Below are positions 7,065 to 14,853 of a DNA stretch of 33,200 nucleotides, in pieces. Source of the DNA: an uncultured beta proteobacterium. Its GTDB lineage: Bacteria > Pseudomonadota > Gammaproteobacteria > Burkholderiales > SG8-41. How positions within the stretch are numbered: position 1 is the first letter of the stretch; each line of letters opens with the position of its first letter. The position numbers and the translations under genes were made by a program. The notes below the pieces were generated by a model that ran no database searches, was not told the DNA's origin, and worked only from the letters and a program-made list of their open reading frames with translations. The stretch spans positions 1 through 33,200 of the forward strand of contig CAISYC010000033.1 in NCBI GenBank assembly GCA_903889565.1. The letters run 5' to 3'.

Positions 7065-8440
7065 GCACGCTCGTCGAGCGCATCGGCGGCTACGCCGGCG
7101 CGCTGCAAACTTCGGACATTGACAGCAAGGTTGCCGATTACGCCAGGCGCATCCTGCTCGACAGCCTCGCCTGCGGCTATGGCGGTCTCGGCAGCGAGCC
7201 TGCGCGGATCGTGCGCAACGGCATCGTTGAACTCGATGGCGGCGCGCAGGCAACGTTGATCGGCATGAAGGGCGCCAGGGCCAATGCGCAGTTTGCGGCC
7301 CTCGCCAACGGCGTGGCCATCCGCTATCAGGATTACAACGATGTCTACTTCGGTCCGGCGTGGACCGCGCATCCGAGCGATACCATCGCGACGGTAATGG
7401 CCGCGGCCGAATGGAAAGGCCGTTCGGGCTCGGATTTTCTGCTCGGCATGATCATCGCCTACGAAGTGCAGATGCGTTTTTCCGATTTGCCGGTGCCGAG
7501 AAATCTGTGGCACCGCGGCTGGCATCATACGGTGGCCTGTTCGTACGCAGCGGCCGCCGGCGCCGGCCGCATGCTCGGCCTCGATGCGGGCCAGCTCGGC
7601 AACGCCATTGCGTTGTCGGGCGCGCGGTCGAATACGCTGGCCGAAATCCGCCACGGCGACATTCCGATGGACAAGGCGCTCTCCGCGCCGATTGTCGCCA
7701 GCCAGGCGATTCTCTATTCGCTGCTCGCGCGCCAGGGCTTCACCGGCTGCAGCACGCTGCTCGAAGGGCCGTACGGTTTCGGCCAGTCGGTCGCCGGCGG
7801 CGTCGATCTCGAGCCGCTGGTGCCGAAGAAAGGCGACTTCCGCATCATGAAGATCGGACTCAAGCCCTATCCGGTCGAGGGCATGACGCCGGCGATGGTG
7901 CAGGCGGCGATCGAATTGCGCGCCGAACACAAAATCGTTCCGGCCGAAGTCGAAGCGATCACCATCTACGCGCACGAAGAAGCGGTCACCAAGCCGAGCT
8001 GGGACGAGCACAAGTTCGCGCCCGCCAACAAGGAAACCGCCGACCACAGCTTTTACTATTGCACCGCCATCGGACTGGTCGCCGGCGAATGCACCTCGGC
8101 GCAGTTTGAGCCGGTGTGGTTGCGCAATCCCGATGTGGCAAGGCTGATGGCGGTTTCCACGCTCAAAGCGAAGCCGGGGCTGACGGCATTGTTCAAGCAG
8201 GGTGCGCGACCTGCCGCGGTGGAAGTGAAAACCGCGCGCGGCACCTTTATCCGCGAGGTGCTCTATCCAAAGGGCGATCCGCACAGCCCGATGACATGGG
8301 ACGACGTGGCGAAGAAATTCATGACCCAGGCCGAACCGGTTCTCGGCAATGCGCTTGCGCGTGAAATCATCGAACGCACGACGGCGATCGAGAAGGAAGC
8401 TGATATGCGTGATTTTGCGCGGAAACTCGGCGGAATCTGA
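7061..8440 (+). CDS. MmgE/PrpD family protein, PrpD2
   Basis: This 459-residue member of the same family as PrpD1 is clearly not a recent copy of it. It resembles PrpD4 (29014-30405) more: both have a 'RYxDxND-x-YFG' segment, a late 'ADHSxxYC' motif and 'LKPYP/A'. Pocket residues visible: 'AHPSD' (His104), 'RGWHHT' (His155), 'IPMDKALSAP' (Lys205) and 'GLKPYP' (Lys268). ATG 7061 overlaps the stop of PrpD1. The gene ends 9 bp before the convergent SBP4 gene. Together with PrpD1 it forms a two-enzyme operon flanked by divergent SBP3 and convergent SBP4. Confidence 0.88.
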   Translation: MSTLVERIGGYAGALQTSDIDSKVADYARRILLDSLACGYGGLGSEPARIVRNGIVELDGGAQATLIGMKGARANAQFAALANGVAIRYQDYNDVYFGPAWTAHPSDTIATVMAAAEWKGRSGSDFLLGMIIAYEVQMRFSDLPVPRNLWHRGWHHTVACSYAAAAGAGRMLGLDAGQLGNAIALSGARSNTLAEIRHGDIPMDKALSAPIVASQAILYSLLARQGFTGCSTLLEGPYGFGQSVAGGVDLEPLVPKKGDFRIMKIGLKPYPVEGMTPAMVQAAIELRAEHKIVPAEVEAITIYAHEEAVTKPSWDEHKFAPANKETADHSFYYCTAIGLVAGECTSAQFEPVWLRNPDVARLMAVSTLKAKPGLTALFKQGARPAAVEVKTARGTFIREVLYPKGDPHSPMTWDDVAKKFMTQAEPVLGNALAREIIERTTAIEKEADMRDFARKLGGI

Positions 8441-8449
8441 TCTGCCGGG

Positions 8450-9421
8450 CTACTCGACGCGTATCCCCTGCTGCTTGATCAGTTTGTCCCACAGCTCGAA
8501 ATCCTTTCGCAGAAACGCGGCGAGCGCTTCGGGCGTGCCGGTGGCGCCGGTTTCGATGCCCTGGGTGGCGAGGCGTTCCTTGATTTCCGGCATTTGCTGC
8601 ACCTTGGCGATGTCAGCGGCGAGGCGCGTGATGATGTCTCGCGGCGTGTTGGCCGGCGCGAAAAACGCGAACCACGCAAAGACGTCGAAGCCCGGGTAAC
8701 CGGATTCGGCGACGCTCGGCAGGTTGGGCATGCCCGACCAGCGTTTCTCGGTGGTGATGGCGATGGCGCGCAGCTTGCCCGAATCGACGTAGGGCTTCGA
8801 CACGATGGGCGCGGTGAAACTCACCATGACGTGGCCGCCGATCTGATCGACCATCAGCGGGCCCGCGCCCTTGTAATGCACGGTCAGCACATCGATGCCG
8901 GTGCGCGCGCGGAACAGTTCGCCGGCCAGATGCGTCGGCGTGCCGGGGCCGGGTGTGGCGAAGGTCATCTCGCCGGGTTTGGCTCTCGCCAGCGCGATCA
9001 AATCCTTCACGTTGTGCGCCGGCAGCGCGGGATGCACGACGATCATGTTCGGCGAAGTCGCGCCCAACGCGATCGGCGCGAAATCGCGGAACGGATCGTA
9101 CGGCAGTTTCGCATAGAGGCTGAGATTGGTTGTCAGCGAATTGTTGGCGATGAACAGGGTATAGCCGTCGGCCGGCGCTTTGGCTGCGAGTTCGGCGCCG
9201 AGGTTGCCGCCGGCGCCGGCGCGGTTATCGACGATCAGGTTCTGGCCGAGCAGTGCGGGCAGTTTGATGTTGATCACGCGCGCAACGATGTCGTTGCCGC
9301 CGCCGGGCGGGAAGGGCACGATCAGCCGGATCGGCTTGCTTGGATATGGTTGCGCAACGGCTGGCAAAGCAATTGCGCCCGCTGCAACTGCAACCCAGAA
9401 ATTCACCAGGAATCGAATCAT
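8450..9421 (-). CDS. Bug-family solute-binding protein, SBP4
   Basis: The product has 323 residues with a signal peptide of about residues 1-24 (ending LPAVAQ). The motifs are canonical: 'YPSKPIRLIVPFPPGGGNDI', 'LIVDNRAGAGGNLG' and 'PADGYTLF'. The GGGND pocket signature is shared with SBP8. GAGGAG lies about 9 bases before the ATG at 9421. It is the last gene of the minus-strand block SBP6-ABM-SBP5-flavin reductase-SBP4. A repeat unit occupies the 156 bp before it, so it may be transcribed separately. Confidence 0.92.
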   Translation of the reverse strand: MIRFLVNFWVAVAAGAIALPAVAQPYPSKPIRLIVPFPPGGGNDIVARVINIKLPALLGQNLIVDNRAGAGGNLGAELAAKAPADGYTLFIANNSLTTNLSLYAKLPYDPFRDFAPIALGATSPNMIVVHPALPAHNVKDLIALARAKPGEMTFATPGPGTPTHLAGELFRARTGIDVLTVHYKGAGPLMVDQIGGHVMVSFTAPIVSKPYVDSGKLRAIAITTEKRWSGMPNLPSVAESGYPGFDVFAWFAFFAPANTPRDIITRLAADIAKVQQMPEIKERLATQGIETGATGTPEALAAFLRKDFELWDKLIKQQGIRVE

Positions 9422-9460
9422 GCTGTTTCTCCTCGCATTGCTGTTTTCGGATCCACTTTC

Positions 9461-9540
9461 GTCATTTCCGCGCAGGCGGAAATCCAGTGGTTTCTATGTT
9501 CCGGTGAAGTCCGGGCTCCCGCCTGTGCGGCAGCGACGAC
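9461..9540. repeat. dRS3-like inverted repeat unit
   Basis: The left arm begins at 9461 and contains TTTCCGC-GCAG-GCGGAAA (9465-9482). The right arm (about 9511-9540) contains CTCCCGCCTGTGCGG, followed by GACGAC, and reads as a decayed inverted copy. The pattern matches the ATTCCC-N8-GGGAAT (dRS3-type) repeats common in Neisseria and other Betaproteobacteria. It fills the spacer between the flavin reductase and SBP4 genes and could act as a hairpin in the transcript. Confidence 0.55.
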
Positions 9541-9577
9541 CCTTTATGGCCCTCTGGTTCTGAAGTGGTTCCGAGGT

Positions 9578-10264
9578 TCAGCCGCGCTTGACGATGCGCG
9601 GCATTTTCGCCGTGCCGCGCGGCGTGCCTTTGAGGTCCGCCCACACCGGGCGCGCGACATTGACGATTTCGCCGAGCTGGGCGTAAGCCGAGCCCGACAG
9701 GCGGCAGGCCGGGTCGAGCAGGCGCGGATCGATGCGGCCGTTTTTCCACACGGCCTTGCTGACGTGCGCGTGCACGATGCGCGCGAGCACGATGTGGGTG
9801 TTGTTGTCATCGACGATCTGCATGACCTTGCATTCGAGATGCGCCTTCGCCTCGCCGACGCGCGGCGGGCGCACCTTGGCCGCCGGCACGGTGGTCAGTC
9901 CCGCCCAGGCGAATTCGCTCTCGTCGTGCGGAAAATCGCCGGACGAAAAATTCATCTGCTCGATCAGGTCCATTGACACGATGTTGACGACGAACTCCGG
10001 TATCCTGCGCAGATTGCTGACGTTGTCTTTTTCGCCGGTCGAACCGAAGGCGCAGTAGAACGGATCGCTGCCCATCAGGTTGAAATACGAGTAGGGCGAA
10101 ACGTTCGGCACGCCGTCTTCCGAGATGGTCGAGATCCAGCCGATCGGGCGCGGAATCACCATGCCCGTCATCAGCTGGTAAAAATCGCGTTCCTGCAGAT
10201 CCTCGGGACCGACATCGAGATCGCGATCGAGTGTTGCGGGCGGAGCGTTATGCGAACCGGCCAT
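9578..10264 (-). CDS. Flavin reductase-like (DIM6/NTAB) FMN-binding protein
   Basis: This 228-residue protein of the FMN-binding split-barrel flavin reductase-like family is probably cytoplasmic. The core motif 'PRPIGWISTISEDGVPNVSPYSYFN' (about residues 38-62) and the following 'FGSTGEKDNVSNL' form the flavin phosphate site in this family. Members act as flavin reductases, as stand-alone FMN oxidoreductases or as ring-modifying esterases/oxygenases. The extended C-terminal 'RLDPACRLSGSAYAQLGE'-like part is typical of the longer subgroup, where a true flavin reductase function is uncertain. It lies 67 bp downstream of SBP5 in the same direction. No partner oxygenase component is present in the window. 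Confidence 0.82.
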   Translation of the reverse strand: MAGSHNAPPATLDRDLDVGPEDLQERDFYQLMTGMVIPRPIGWISTISEDGVPNVSPYSYFNLMGSDPFYCAFGSTGEKDNVSNLRRIPEFVVNIVSMDLIEQMNFSSGDFPHDESEFAWAGLTTVPAAKVRPPRVGEAKAHLECKVMQIVDDNNTHIVLARIVHAHVSKAVWKNGRIDPRLLDPACRLSGSAYAQLGEIVNVARPVWADLKGTPRGTAKMPRIVKRG

Positions 10265-10331
10265 GACTGCCTTTCAGAATTGCGTGGGAGAAGAGAAAAA
10301 TCTTAACACAGCGCGACGACGCGACCGCTGA

Positions 10332-11309
10332 TCAGGTCGAGTCAAGACGCAGGCCGGCGCGCTTGATCACGCGCAGCCAGCGCGCGGTGTCGTCGCGGAT
10401 CAGCGCGGCGAATGCCTCCGGCGTGGAAGGCGCCGGTTCGTTGCCCTGCTGCAGAAAGGTTTCACGCAGCGTGACGCTCTGCAGTGCTTCGACGATCGCC
10501 GCATTGAGTTTGCGCACGATCTCGGGCGGCGTTTTCGCCGGCGCGAGCAGGCCCCAGAAGGTTGACGCTTCATAGCCGGGCAGCGCCGCCTGCGCAATCG
10601 TCGGCAGTTCCGGCAATGCGCCGGAGCGCGTCGCACCGGTGACGGCGAAGGCCTTCAGCTTGCCGGCGCGGATATGCGGCACGACCGACGACACGCCGGG
10701 ATAGGCGAGATCGATGTGGCCGGCGAGCAGATCGAGCGTCATCGGGCCGGTGCCCTTGTACGGCACGTGCAGCGTGCGCACGCCGGCCATGCTGTTGAGC
10801 AACTCGCCGGCGACGTGGCCGACCGTGCCGTTGCCGGTGGAGGCGAAGGTCAGTTTGTCCGGTTGCGCTTTCGCCAGCGCCAGCAATTCCTTCAGCGTGC
10901 GCGCCGGCACCGAGGGATGCGCGACCAGCACGAATTGCGAAGTGGCCACCGTCGCCACCGGCGCAAAGCCGGCGACCGGGTCATAGGGCAGTTTGGTAAA
11001 GCCGGGCAGTATGGTGAGAAAACCATTGACCCCCAGCAGCAGCGTGTAGCCGTCGGGCGGCGCACCGGCGACACTCGCCGCACCCACCGCGCCGCCGGCG
11101 CCACCGCGGTTTTCGACCACCACGGGTTGCGCCAGCACCTCGCCGAGTTTTTGCGCCAGCGGCCGGCCGACGATGTCGGCGGTACCGCCGGGCGCAAAGG
11201 GGATCACCAGCCGCAGCGGTCGGCCCGGAAAAGTCTGCGCGGCGGCGCTCGCCATGAAAAACGCGCCGAGGGCGGCGCAAAGAGCCGCCGCGCCGGCGCG
11301 CTGATTCAC
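10332..11309 (-). CDS. Bug-family solute-binding protein, SBP5
   Basis: The product has 325 residues and starts with GTG (11307-11309). The signal peptide is about residues 1-25 (ending ASAAAQ). The pocket motifs are 'PLRLVIPFAPGGTAD', 'VVENRGGAGGAVG' and 'PPDGYTLL'. Asn replaces Asp in the usual VDNR, giving VENR, as in SBP14. Only 7 bp separate it from the stop of the upstream ABM gene, so the two are almost certainly one operon. The flavin-reductase-like gene follows 67 bp downstream. Confidence 0.9.
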   Translation of the reverse strand: MNQRAGAAALCAALGAFFMASAAAQTFPGRPLRLVIPFAPGGTADIVGRPLAQKLGEVLAQPVVVENRGGAGGAVGAASVAGAPPDGYTLLLGVNGFLTILPGFTKLPYDPVAGFAPVATVATSQFVLVAHPSVPARTLKELLALAKAQPDKLTFASTGNGTVGHVAGELLNSMAGVRTLHVPYKGTGPMTLDLLAGHIDLAYPGVSSVVPHIRAGKLKAFAVTGATRSGALPELPTIAQAALPGYEASTFWGLLAPAKTPPEIVRKLNAAIVEALQSVTLRETFLQQGNEPAPSTPEAFAALIRDDTARWLRVIKRAGLRLDST

Positions 11310-11316
11310 GTGCGGC

Positions 11317-12012
11317 CTAATTGATCGAACGGTAAAAACGCTCGTCGTAGAGGCTGCCGCTCATCGGCGACAGCGTTTCGCGGAACTTCTTCTTCGCCGC
11401 GGTAGCCGAGTGCGCATCGATCGCGTGCTTGTCCTTCCACAGTTCGATCACCGTCATGTGATTGGGACGGCTGTTCTGCGTCAGCACTTCGAAGCGGATG
11501 TTGCCGGGGTCGCTGCGGCTCTGCTCGGCCATTTCCTTGACCAGACTGACGCCCTTATCCTTCTCGGTCGGCACGATATCGACGTGCGTCAGCGCGAAGA
11601 TGCCGGTGCGGCTTTTCTCTGCCGCTACGCCGACCGCGCCGACGCCGAGCGCGGTGTGCGGCCGCTCGTCATAGGGGCTGCGCAGCATGGCGCCGAGTTT
11701 TTCGCGGAATTCCCGGGTGCTCGCGGCTTCGGCATGCGCGGTCAGCGCGGCCTTGTCCTTCCATGCTTCGAGTATGGCGAATTGATCGGGCTGGCCGACG
11801 CGCTGCAGCACTTCGAAACGCAGGTTGCCGTCTTCCCTGGCCACCGCTTCGCTGAGTTTGCGCGCGAGCGCGCGCACCTTGTCCTTGTCGGCGAAGGCGG
11901 TTTCGAAATAGGCGACGACGTAAGCGGTGTCGCCGTCGGCCGCGCGCGCGGTGTGCGAGAAGCCGAGCGTGACGATTGCCAGCGCGACGAACAGTCGCAA
12001 AAAGTTCTGCAT
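11317..12012 (-). CDS. Secreted tandem ABM (antibiotic biosynthesis monooxygenase) domain protein
   Basis: This 231-residue protein starts at ATG 12012, preceded by GGGAGGGG. The first 24 residues (ending TARA) form a Sec signal peptide, so it should work in the periplasm. Two ABM-type ferredoxin-like domains follow, at about 28-115 and 135-225. Each has the pattern 'G-N-x-RFEVL ... ILEAWKDK-x-A ... AH ... F'. Cytoplasmic ABM proteins are quinol or haem monooxygenases that usually act as dimers; here the dimer seems fused in one chain. The export signal is less usual. It is followed 7 bp later by SBP5. An upstream in-frame start at 12108 is less likely because it would bury the signal peptide. 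Confidence 0.8.
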   Translation of the reverse strand: MQNFLRLFVALAIVTLGFSHTARAADGDTAYVVAYFETAFADKDKVRALARKLSEAVAREDGNLRFEVLQRVGQPDQFAILEAWKDKAALTAHAEAASTREFREKLGAMLRSPYDERPHTALGVGAVGVAAEKSRTGIFALTHVDIVPTEKDKGVSLVKEMAEQSRSDPGNIRFEVLTQNSRPNHMTVIELWKDKHAIDAHSATAAKKKFRETLSPMSGSLYDERFYRSIN

Positions 12013-12067
12013 GTTTCCCCTCCCTTGTTGATAGGCGGCCCCGGATTTTTCCGGTGGCCTGTTGATC

Positions 12068-12095
12068 ATCCTACGCAGGCGCCGCCGAAATGCAA
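12068..12095 (-). promoter_or_regulatory. Candidate promoter for the ABM-SBP5 operon
   Basis: On the minus strand, TTGCAT (12090-12095) and TAGGAT (12068-12073) are spaced by 16 bases. They lie between the SBP6 stop and the ABM start, about 55 bases before the ATG. This would let ABM-SBP5 be expressed independently of SBP6. It is a sequence match only. Confidence 0.35.
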
Positions 12096-12115
12096 GCGCA
12101 TCGCGCATCGCCGCG

Positions 12116-13075
12116 CTATTCCGCGTGCACGCCGGCGAGCCGGATGGCGAGTTTCATCTTGTCGAGCTGGGCCTTGATATGCGCGCCGTATTCCGCGGGC
12201 GTGCTGCCGATCGGCTCGGCGCCGACGCCGGCCAGGCGCTCCTTGAATTCGGCGCTCTTGATCGCCTCGTTCTGGCCGGCGTTGAGGCGGGCAATGATTG
12301 AGGGTGACGTTCTGGCCGGCGCCACCAGTCCGTACCAGCCCGACCATTCGTAGCCCGGCACCGATTCGGCGACGGTCGGAATGTCCGGGGCCAGCGCCGA
12401 GCGGTGGCCGGCGGTGACGCCCAGCGCGCGCACCTTGCCGGCCTTCACTGCCGGCAACACCAGCGGTGCGACCAGCACCGTCATCTGAATTTGCCCGGCC
12501 ATGGTATCGGTGAGTGCCGGCGTGGTGCCTTTATAGGGCACGTGCAGCAGATTGATGCCGGTCATGCTTTTGAATACCTCGGTGGCCAGATGCGGCGCCG
12601 AGCCCGAACCGGCCGAGCCATAGCTGAGGCTGCCGGGTTTGCTTTTGGCGAGCGCGACGAGTTCCTTCACGGTGGTCGCCGGCAGCGCCGGATTGACGAC
12701 GATAAAGTACGGCGCCGAGGCCAACAGGCTGATCGGCGCGAAATCGTTGACGAGGTCGTAGGGCAGCTTGTCGTAGAGCGCCACCACATTGGGCTGCTGC
12801 GAGGTGATCATCGCCAGCGTGTAACCGTCAGGTGCTGCGCGCGCCGTGATTTCGGCGCCGATGTTGCCGCTGGCGCCGGCGCGGTTGTCCACCACTACCT
12901 GCTGGCCGAGTGACTCCGACATCTTTGCCGCGATCAGCCGCGTGACGATGTCCGCGCCCGAACCCGGCGTGTTCATGACGATGATGCGCAGCGGTTTGGT
13001 TGGCCACGGTTGCGCGCCCGCGGTGTCGGCCGCCAGTATCGTGGCGGCGCAGACCGCGACTGTTCGAAATGGCAT
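12116..13075 (-). CDS. Bug-family solute-binding protein, SBP6
   Basis: The product has 319 residues with a signal peptide of about residues 1-22 (ending DTAGAQ). 'WPTKPLRIIVMNTPGSGAD' departs from the usual PFPPGG loop: Asn-Thr-Pro replaces the Phe-Pro-Pro. 'VVVDNRAGASGNIG' and 'APDGYTLA' are normal. This loop contacts the ligand carboxylate in known Bug structures, so its ligand may differ from that of its neighbours. GAGGAG lies 6 bases before the ATG. It is the first gene of the minus-strand block and is divergent from SBP7, with 193 bp between. Confidence 0.91.
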   Translation of the reverse strand: MPFRTVAVCAATILAADTAGAQPWPTKPLRIIVMNTPGSGADIVTRLIAAKMSESLGQQVVVDNRAGASGNIGAEITARAAPDGYTLAMITSQQPNVVALYDKLPYDLVNDFAPISLLASAPYFIVVNPALPATTVKELVALAKSKPGSLSYGSAGSGSAPHLATEVFKSMTGINLLHVPYKGTTPALTDTMAGQIQMTVLVAPLVLPAVKAGKVRALGVTAGHRSALAPDIPTVAESVPGYEWSGWYGLVAPARTSPSIIARLNAGQNEAIKSAEFKERLAGVGAEPIGSTPAEYGAHIKAQLDKMKLAIRLAGVHAE

Positions 13076-13268
13076 GCTCGCTCCTCTGGCGTTCGGGCGT
13101 CCGTATTTTTTTTCCTCCCTTGCGCGTCGTGCGGGGAGGCGGATGATATTGGCGTTGCATTGTAGCGCGTGGCCGGGCGGTGTTGCGCGCGCAGCATCGC
13201 AGTAGAATCGGACCAGCGGAGAGCGGTTTCAAGAATGACCGCACCGGTTATATCGGGGGAGCGGCACC

Positions 13269-14234
13269 ATGCAAGACATATTTCGACTGGGCGCCTGCCT
13301 GCTCGTCGCCGGCGCCGCCGGCAGCGCGATCGCGCAGCAATATCCGGTAAAGCCGATCCGCATGATCGTGCCGTTTCCGCCCGGCGGCAGCGTGGACACG
13401 GTGGCGCGCCTGATCGCGCCGAAAATGTCGGAGACGCTCGGTCAGAGCGTGATCATCGACAATCGCGCCGGTGCCTCCAGCAATATCGGCATGGAGGCGG
13501 TGGCGCGCGCCGCCCCCGACGGCTACACGCTGCTGGTCAACACGGTGCCGGTGGTCGCCAATCCGAGTCTGTTTCCGAACATCAGCTTCAAGCCCGAGCG
13601 CGATTTCGCGCCGGTGTCATTGACCGTCAATGGCGCGAGCGTGGTGTTCGTGCATCCCTCGGTGCCGGTGCGCACGATCCGCGAATTGATCGCGCTGGCA
13701 AAGGCTCATCCCGGCGAACTCAAATACACCTCATCGGGCGCCGGCACGCTGCCGCATCTGGCGACCGAATTGTTCCGCTATATGACGAAAACCGATCTTG
13801 TGCACGTTGCCTACAAGGGCGGCGGTCCGGCGCTGATCGCGCTGATTTCCGGTGAATGCGAATTGAGCATGCAGACGCTGGTCGCCACCGGCGGCCAGAT
13901 CAGCGCGGGGCGTTTGCGCGCACTGGCGGTGACCAGCCGGCAGCGCATCAGCGCGCTGCCCGACGTGCCGACCGTGGCCGAGTCGGGTGTGCCCGGCTAT
14001 GAATTCAAAACCTGGGTCGGCGTGCTCGCACCCGCCGCCACGCCGCCGGCGCTGATCAAGTTGCTCAACGAACACGCGGTGAAAGCCGCGCGCGCACCGG
14101 AGGTCGCCGAACGCGTCACCCGCGAGGGCGCGGAAGTGGTGGCGAGCACGCCTGAAGCGTTCCGCGCCACCATCGCCGCGGATACCGCGCTGTGGAGCAA
14201 GGTGATTCGCGAGATGAACATCAGGGCGGATTGA
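13269..14234 (+). CDS. Bug-family solute-binding protein, SBP7
   Basis: The product has 321 residues with a signal peptide of about residues 1-24 (ending GSAIAQQ). Its motifs are 'YPVKPIRMIVPFPPGGSVD', 'VIIDNRAGASSNIG' and 'APDGYTLLVNTVPVVAN'. It is the nearest relative of SBP1 in the window, sharing GGSVD and the NT-x-P-x-V-x-N segment, and may bind the same kind of ligand. A purine-rich GGGGGAGCGG precedes the ATG. It stands as a single gene, divergent from SBP6, and its 3' end runs into strong palindromic repeats that may terminate transcription. Confidence 0.92.
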   Translation: MQDIFRLGACLLVAGAAGSAIAQQYPVKPIRMIVPFPPGGSVDTVARLIAPKMSETLGQSVIIDNRAGASSNIGMEAVARAAPDGYTLLVNTVPVVANPSLFPNISFKPERDFAPVSLTVNGASVVFVHPSVPVRTIRELIALAKAHPGELKYTSSGAGTLPHLATELFRYMTKTDLVHVAYKGGGPALIALISGECELSMQTLVATGGQISAGRLRALAVTSRQRISALPDVPTVAESGVPGYEFKTWVGVLAPAATPPALIKLLNEHAVKAARAPEVAERVTREGAEVVASTPEAFRATIAADTALWSKVIREMNIRAD

Positions 14235-14240
14235 ATGTTT

Positions 14241-14269
14241 TGTGGCGCAGGCGATTCGCCTGCGCTACA
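14241..14269. repeat. Near-perfect palindrome with 14-bp arms
   Basis: TGTGGCGCAGGCGA (14241-14254) and TCGCCTGCGCTACA (14256-14269) are inverted copies with one mismatch (a G-U pair in RNA) and a single-base loop. The same sequence, TGTAGCGCAGGCGA, recurs at 33181, so this is an interspersed repeat. It lies between the convergent SBP7 and DUF6869-like genes and could serve as a terminator hairpin. Confidence 0.65.
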
Positions 14270-14278
14270 AGTGCGCCG

Positions 14279-14309
14279 GTAACCCGGATGGCGCGCAGCA
14301 CGTTCCGGG
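14279..14309. repeat. REP-like palindrome
   Basis: CCCGGA (14283-14288) and TCCGGG (14304-14309) flank a GC-rich loop with GCGCGCAGC. The pattern GTAACCCGGATGG...TCCGGGG resembles REP sequences common in Proteobacteria. It directly follows the 14241-14269 palindrome, so the SBP7/DUF6869 intergenic space holds two repeat types side by side. Confidence 0.45.
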
Positions 14310-14321
14310 GGCGCACTCGCG

Positions 14322-14690
14322 TTACGAAAACTTCGGCTTCACGCCCGCCAGTTCGTAAAACTCGCGCCAGATCGGCGATTTTTTCTGGTCGAGCCAGACG
14401 CCGCTGAGCATTTTGCGGAACAGCGGATCTTTCAGCGCGATGGCTTTGACGCGCGGAAAATATTCCTTGCCGTGATAAACGAGCAGATCTTCGAGCGGGC
14501 TGGCGGCCAGGATGGCGCGCACTTCCTCGGAGATCGGCTCGGCGTGTATGCGCAGGATCAGTTCCCAGCACAATTCGGGGTCTTCGTTCGGCAGCAGCGC
14601 GAAGGCCTGGATCGCCGACGCATCGTCGTCCTCTTCCTCCTGCGCCAGAATCCATGCGGCGACGAGTTTGTTTTTTTTCAGTTCATCCAT
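14322..14690 (-). CDS. DUF6869-like hypothetical protein
   Basis: This acidic 122-residue protein begins MDELKKNKLVAAWI. The central 'LCWELILRIHAEPISEEVRAILAASPLEDLL' and the following 'YHGKEYFPRVKAIA' match what I recall of the DUF6869 family, whose members are found beside toxins, effectors or as orphans and have no known activity. No signal peptide or membrane helix is present. ATG 14690 is chosen because conservation seems to start there, although no clear ribosome binding site precedes it. In-frame Met codons exist upstream, to 14813. It follows SBP8 on the same strand with 163 bp between, so co-transcription is uncertain. Confidence 0.65.
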   Translation of the reverse strand: MDELKKNKLVAAWILAQEEEDDDASAIQAFALLPNEDPELCWELILRIHAEPISEEVRAILAASPLEDLLVYHGKEYFPRVKAIALKDPLFRKMLSGVWLDQKKSPIWREFYELAGVKPKFS

Positions 14691-14805
14691 GAGCGTGCGT
14701 TTTGTCGATTGAATTGTGCGGATGCTACCAGAGGTGTCGGGTGCTGCCATCATCGCGGGCGCAATTTTTTGGCGATCACGCCGGAATTTATCACCAGGCA
14801 GGAAT

Positions 14806-14837
14806 CGCGCCACCGCCTTTTTTTGGCGGTCGGCGCG
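14806..14837. repeat. Strong hairpin downstream of SBP8
   Basis: CGCGCCACCGCC (14806-14817) and GGCGGT-C-GGCGCG (14825-14837) form a 12-bp stem with one bulged base. The loop is seven T on the plus strand (seven A on the minus strand). It lies 17 bp past the SBP8 stop codon. No U-tail follows on the minus strand, so it may stabilise the 3' end rather than act as a classical terminator. Confidence 0.45.
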
Positions 14838-14853
14838 TTTCGCAGCTGCAGAT

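Noticed and set aside
5706-7253. 515-codon minus-strand open frame
   Set aside because: It lies opposite PrpD1/PrpD2, is Arg-rich with no family motif, and arises from the GC-rich codon pattern of the real genes.
6719-8284. 521-codon minus-strand open frame
   Set aside because: Antisense shadow of PrpD2; composition is dominated by Arg, Ala and His with no motif.
13159-13176. Third copy of the TGTAGCGCAGGCGA repeat (TGTAGCGCGTGG)
   Set aside because: Only the first nine bases agree and no opposite arm is present.
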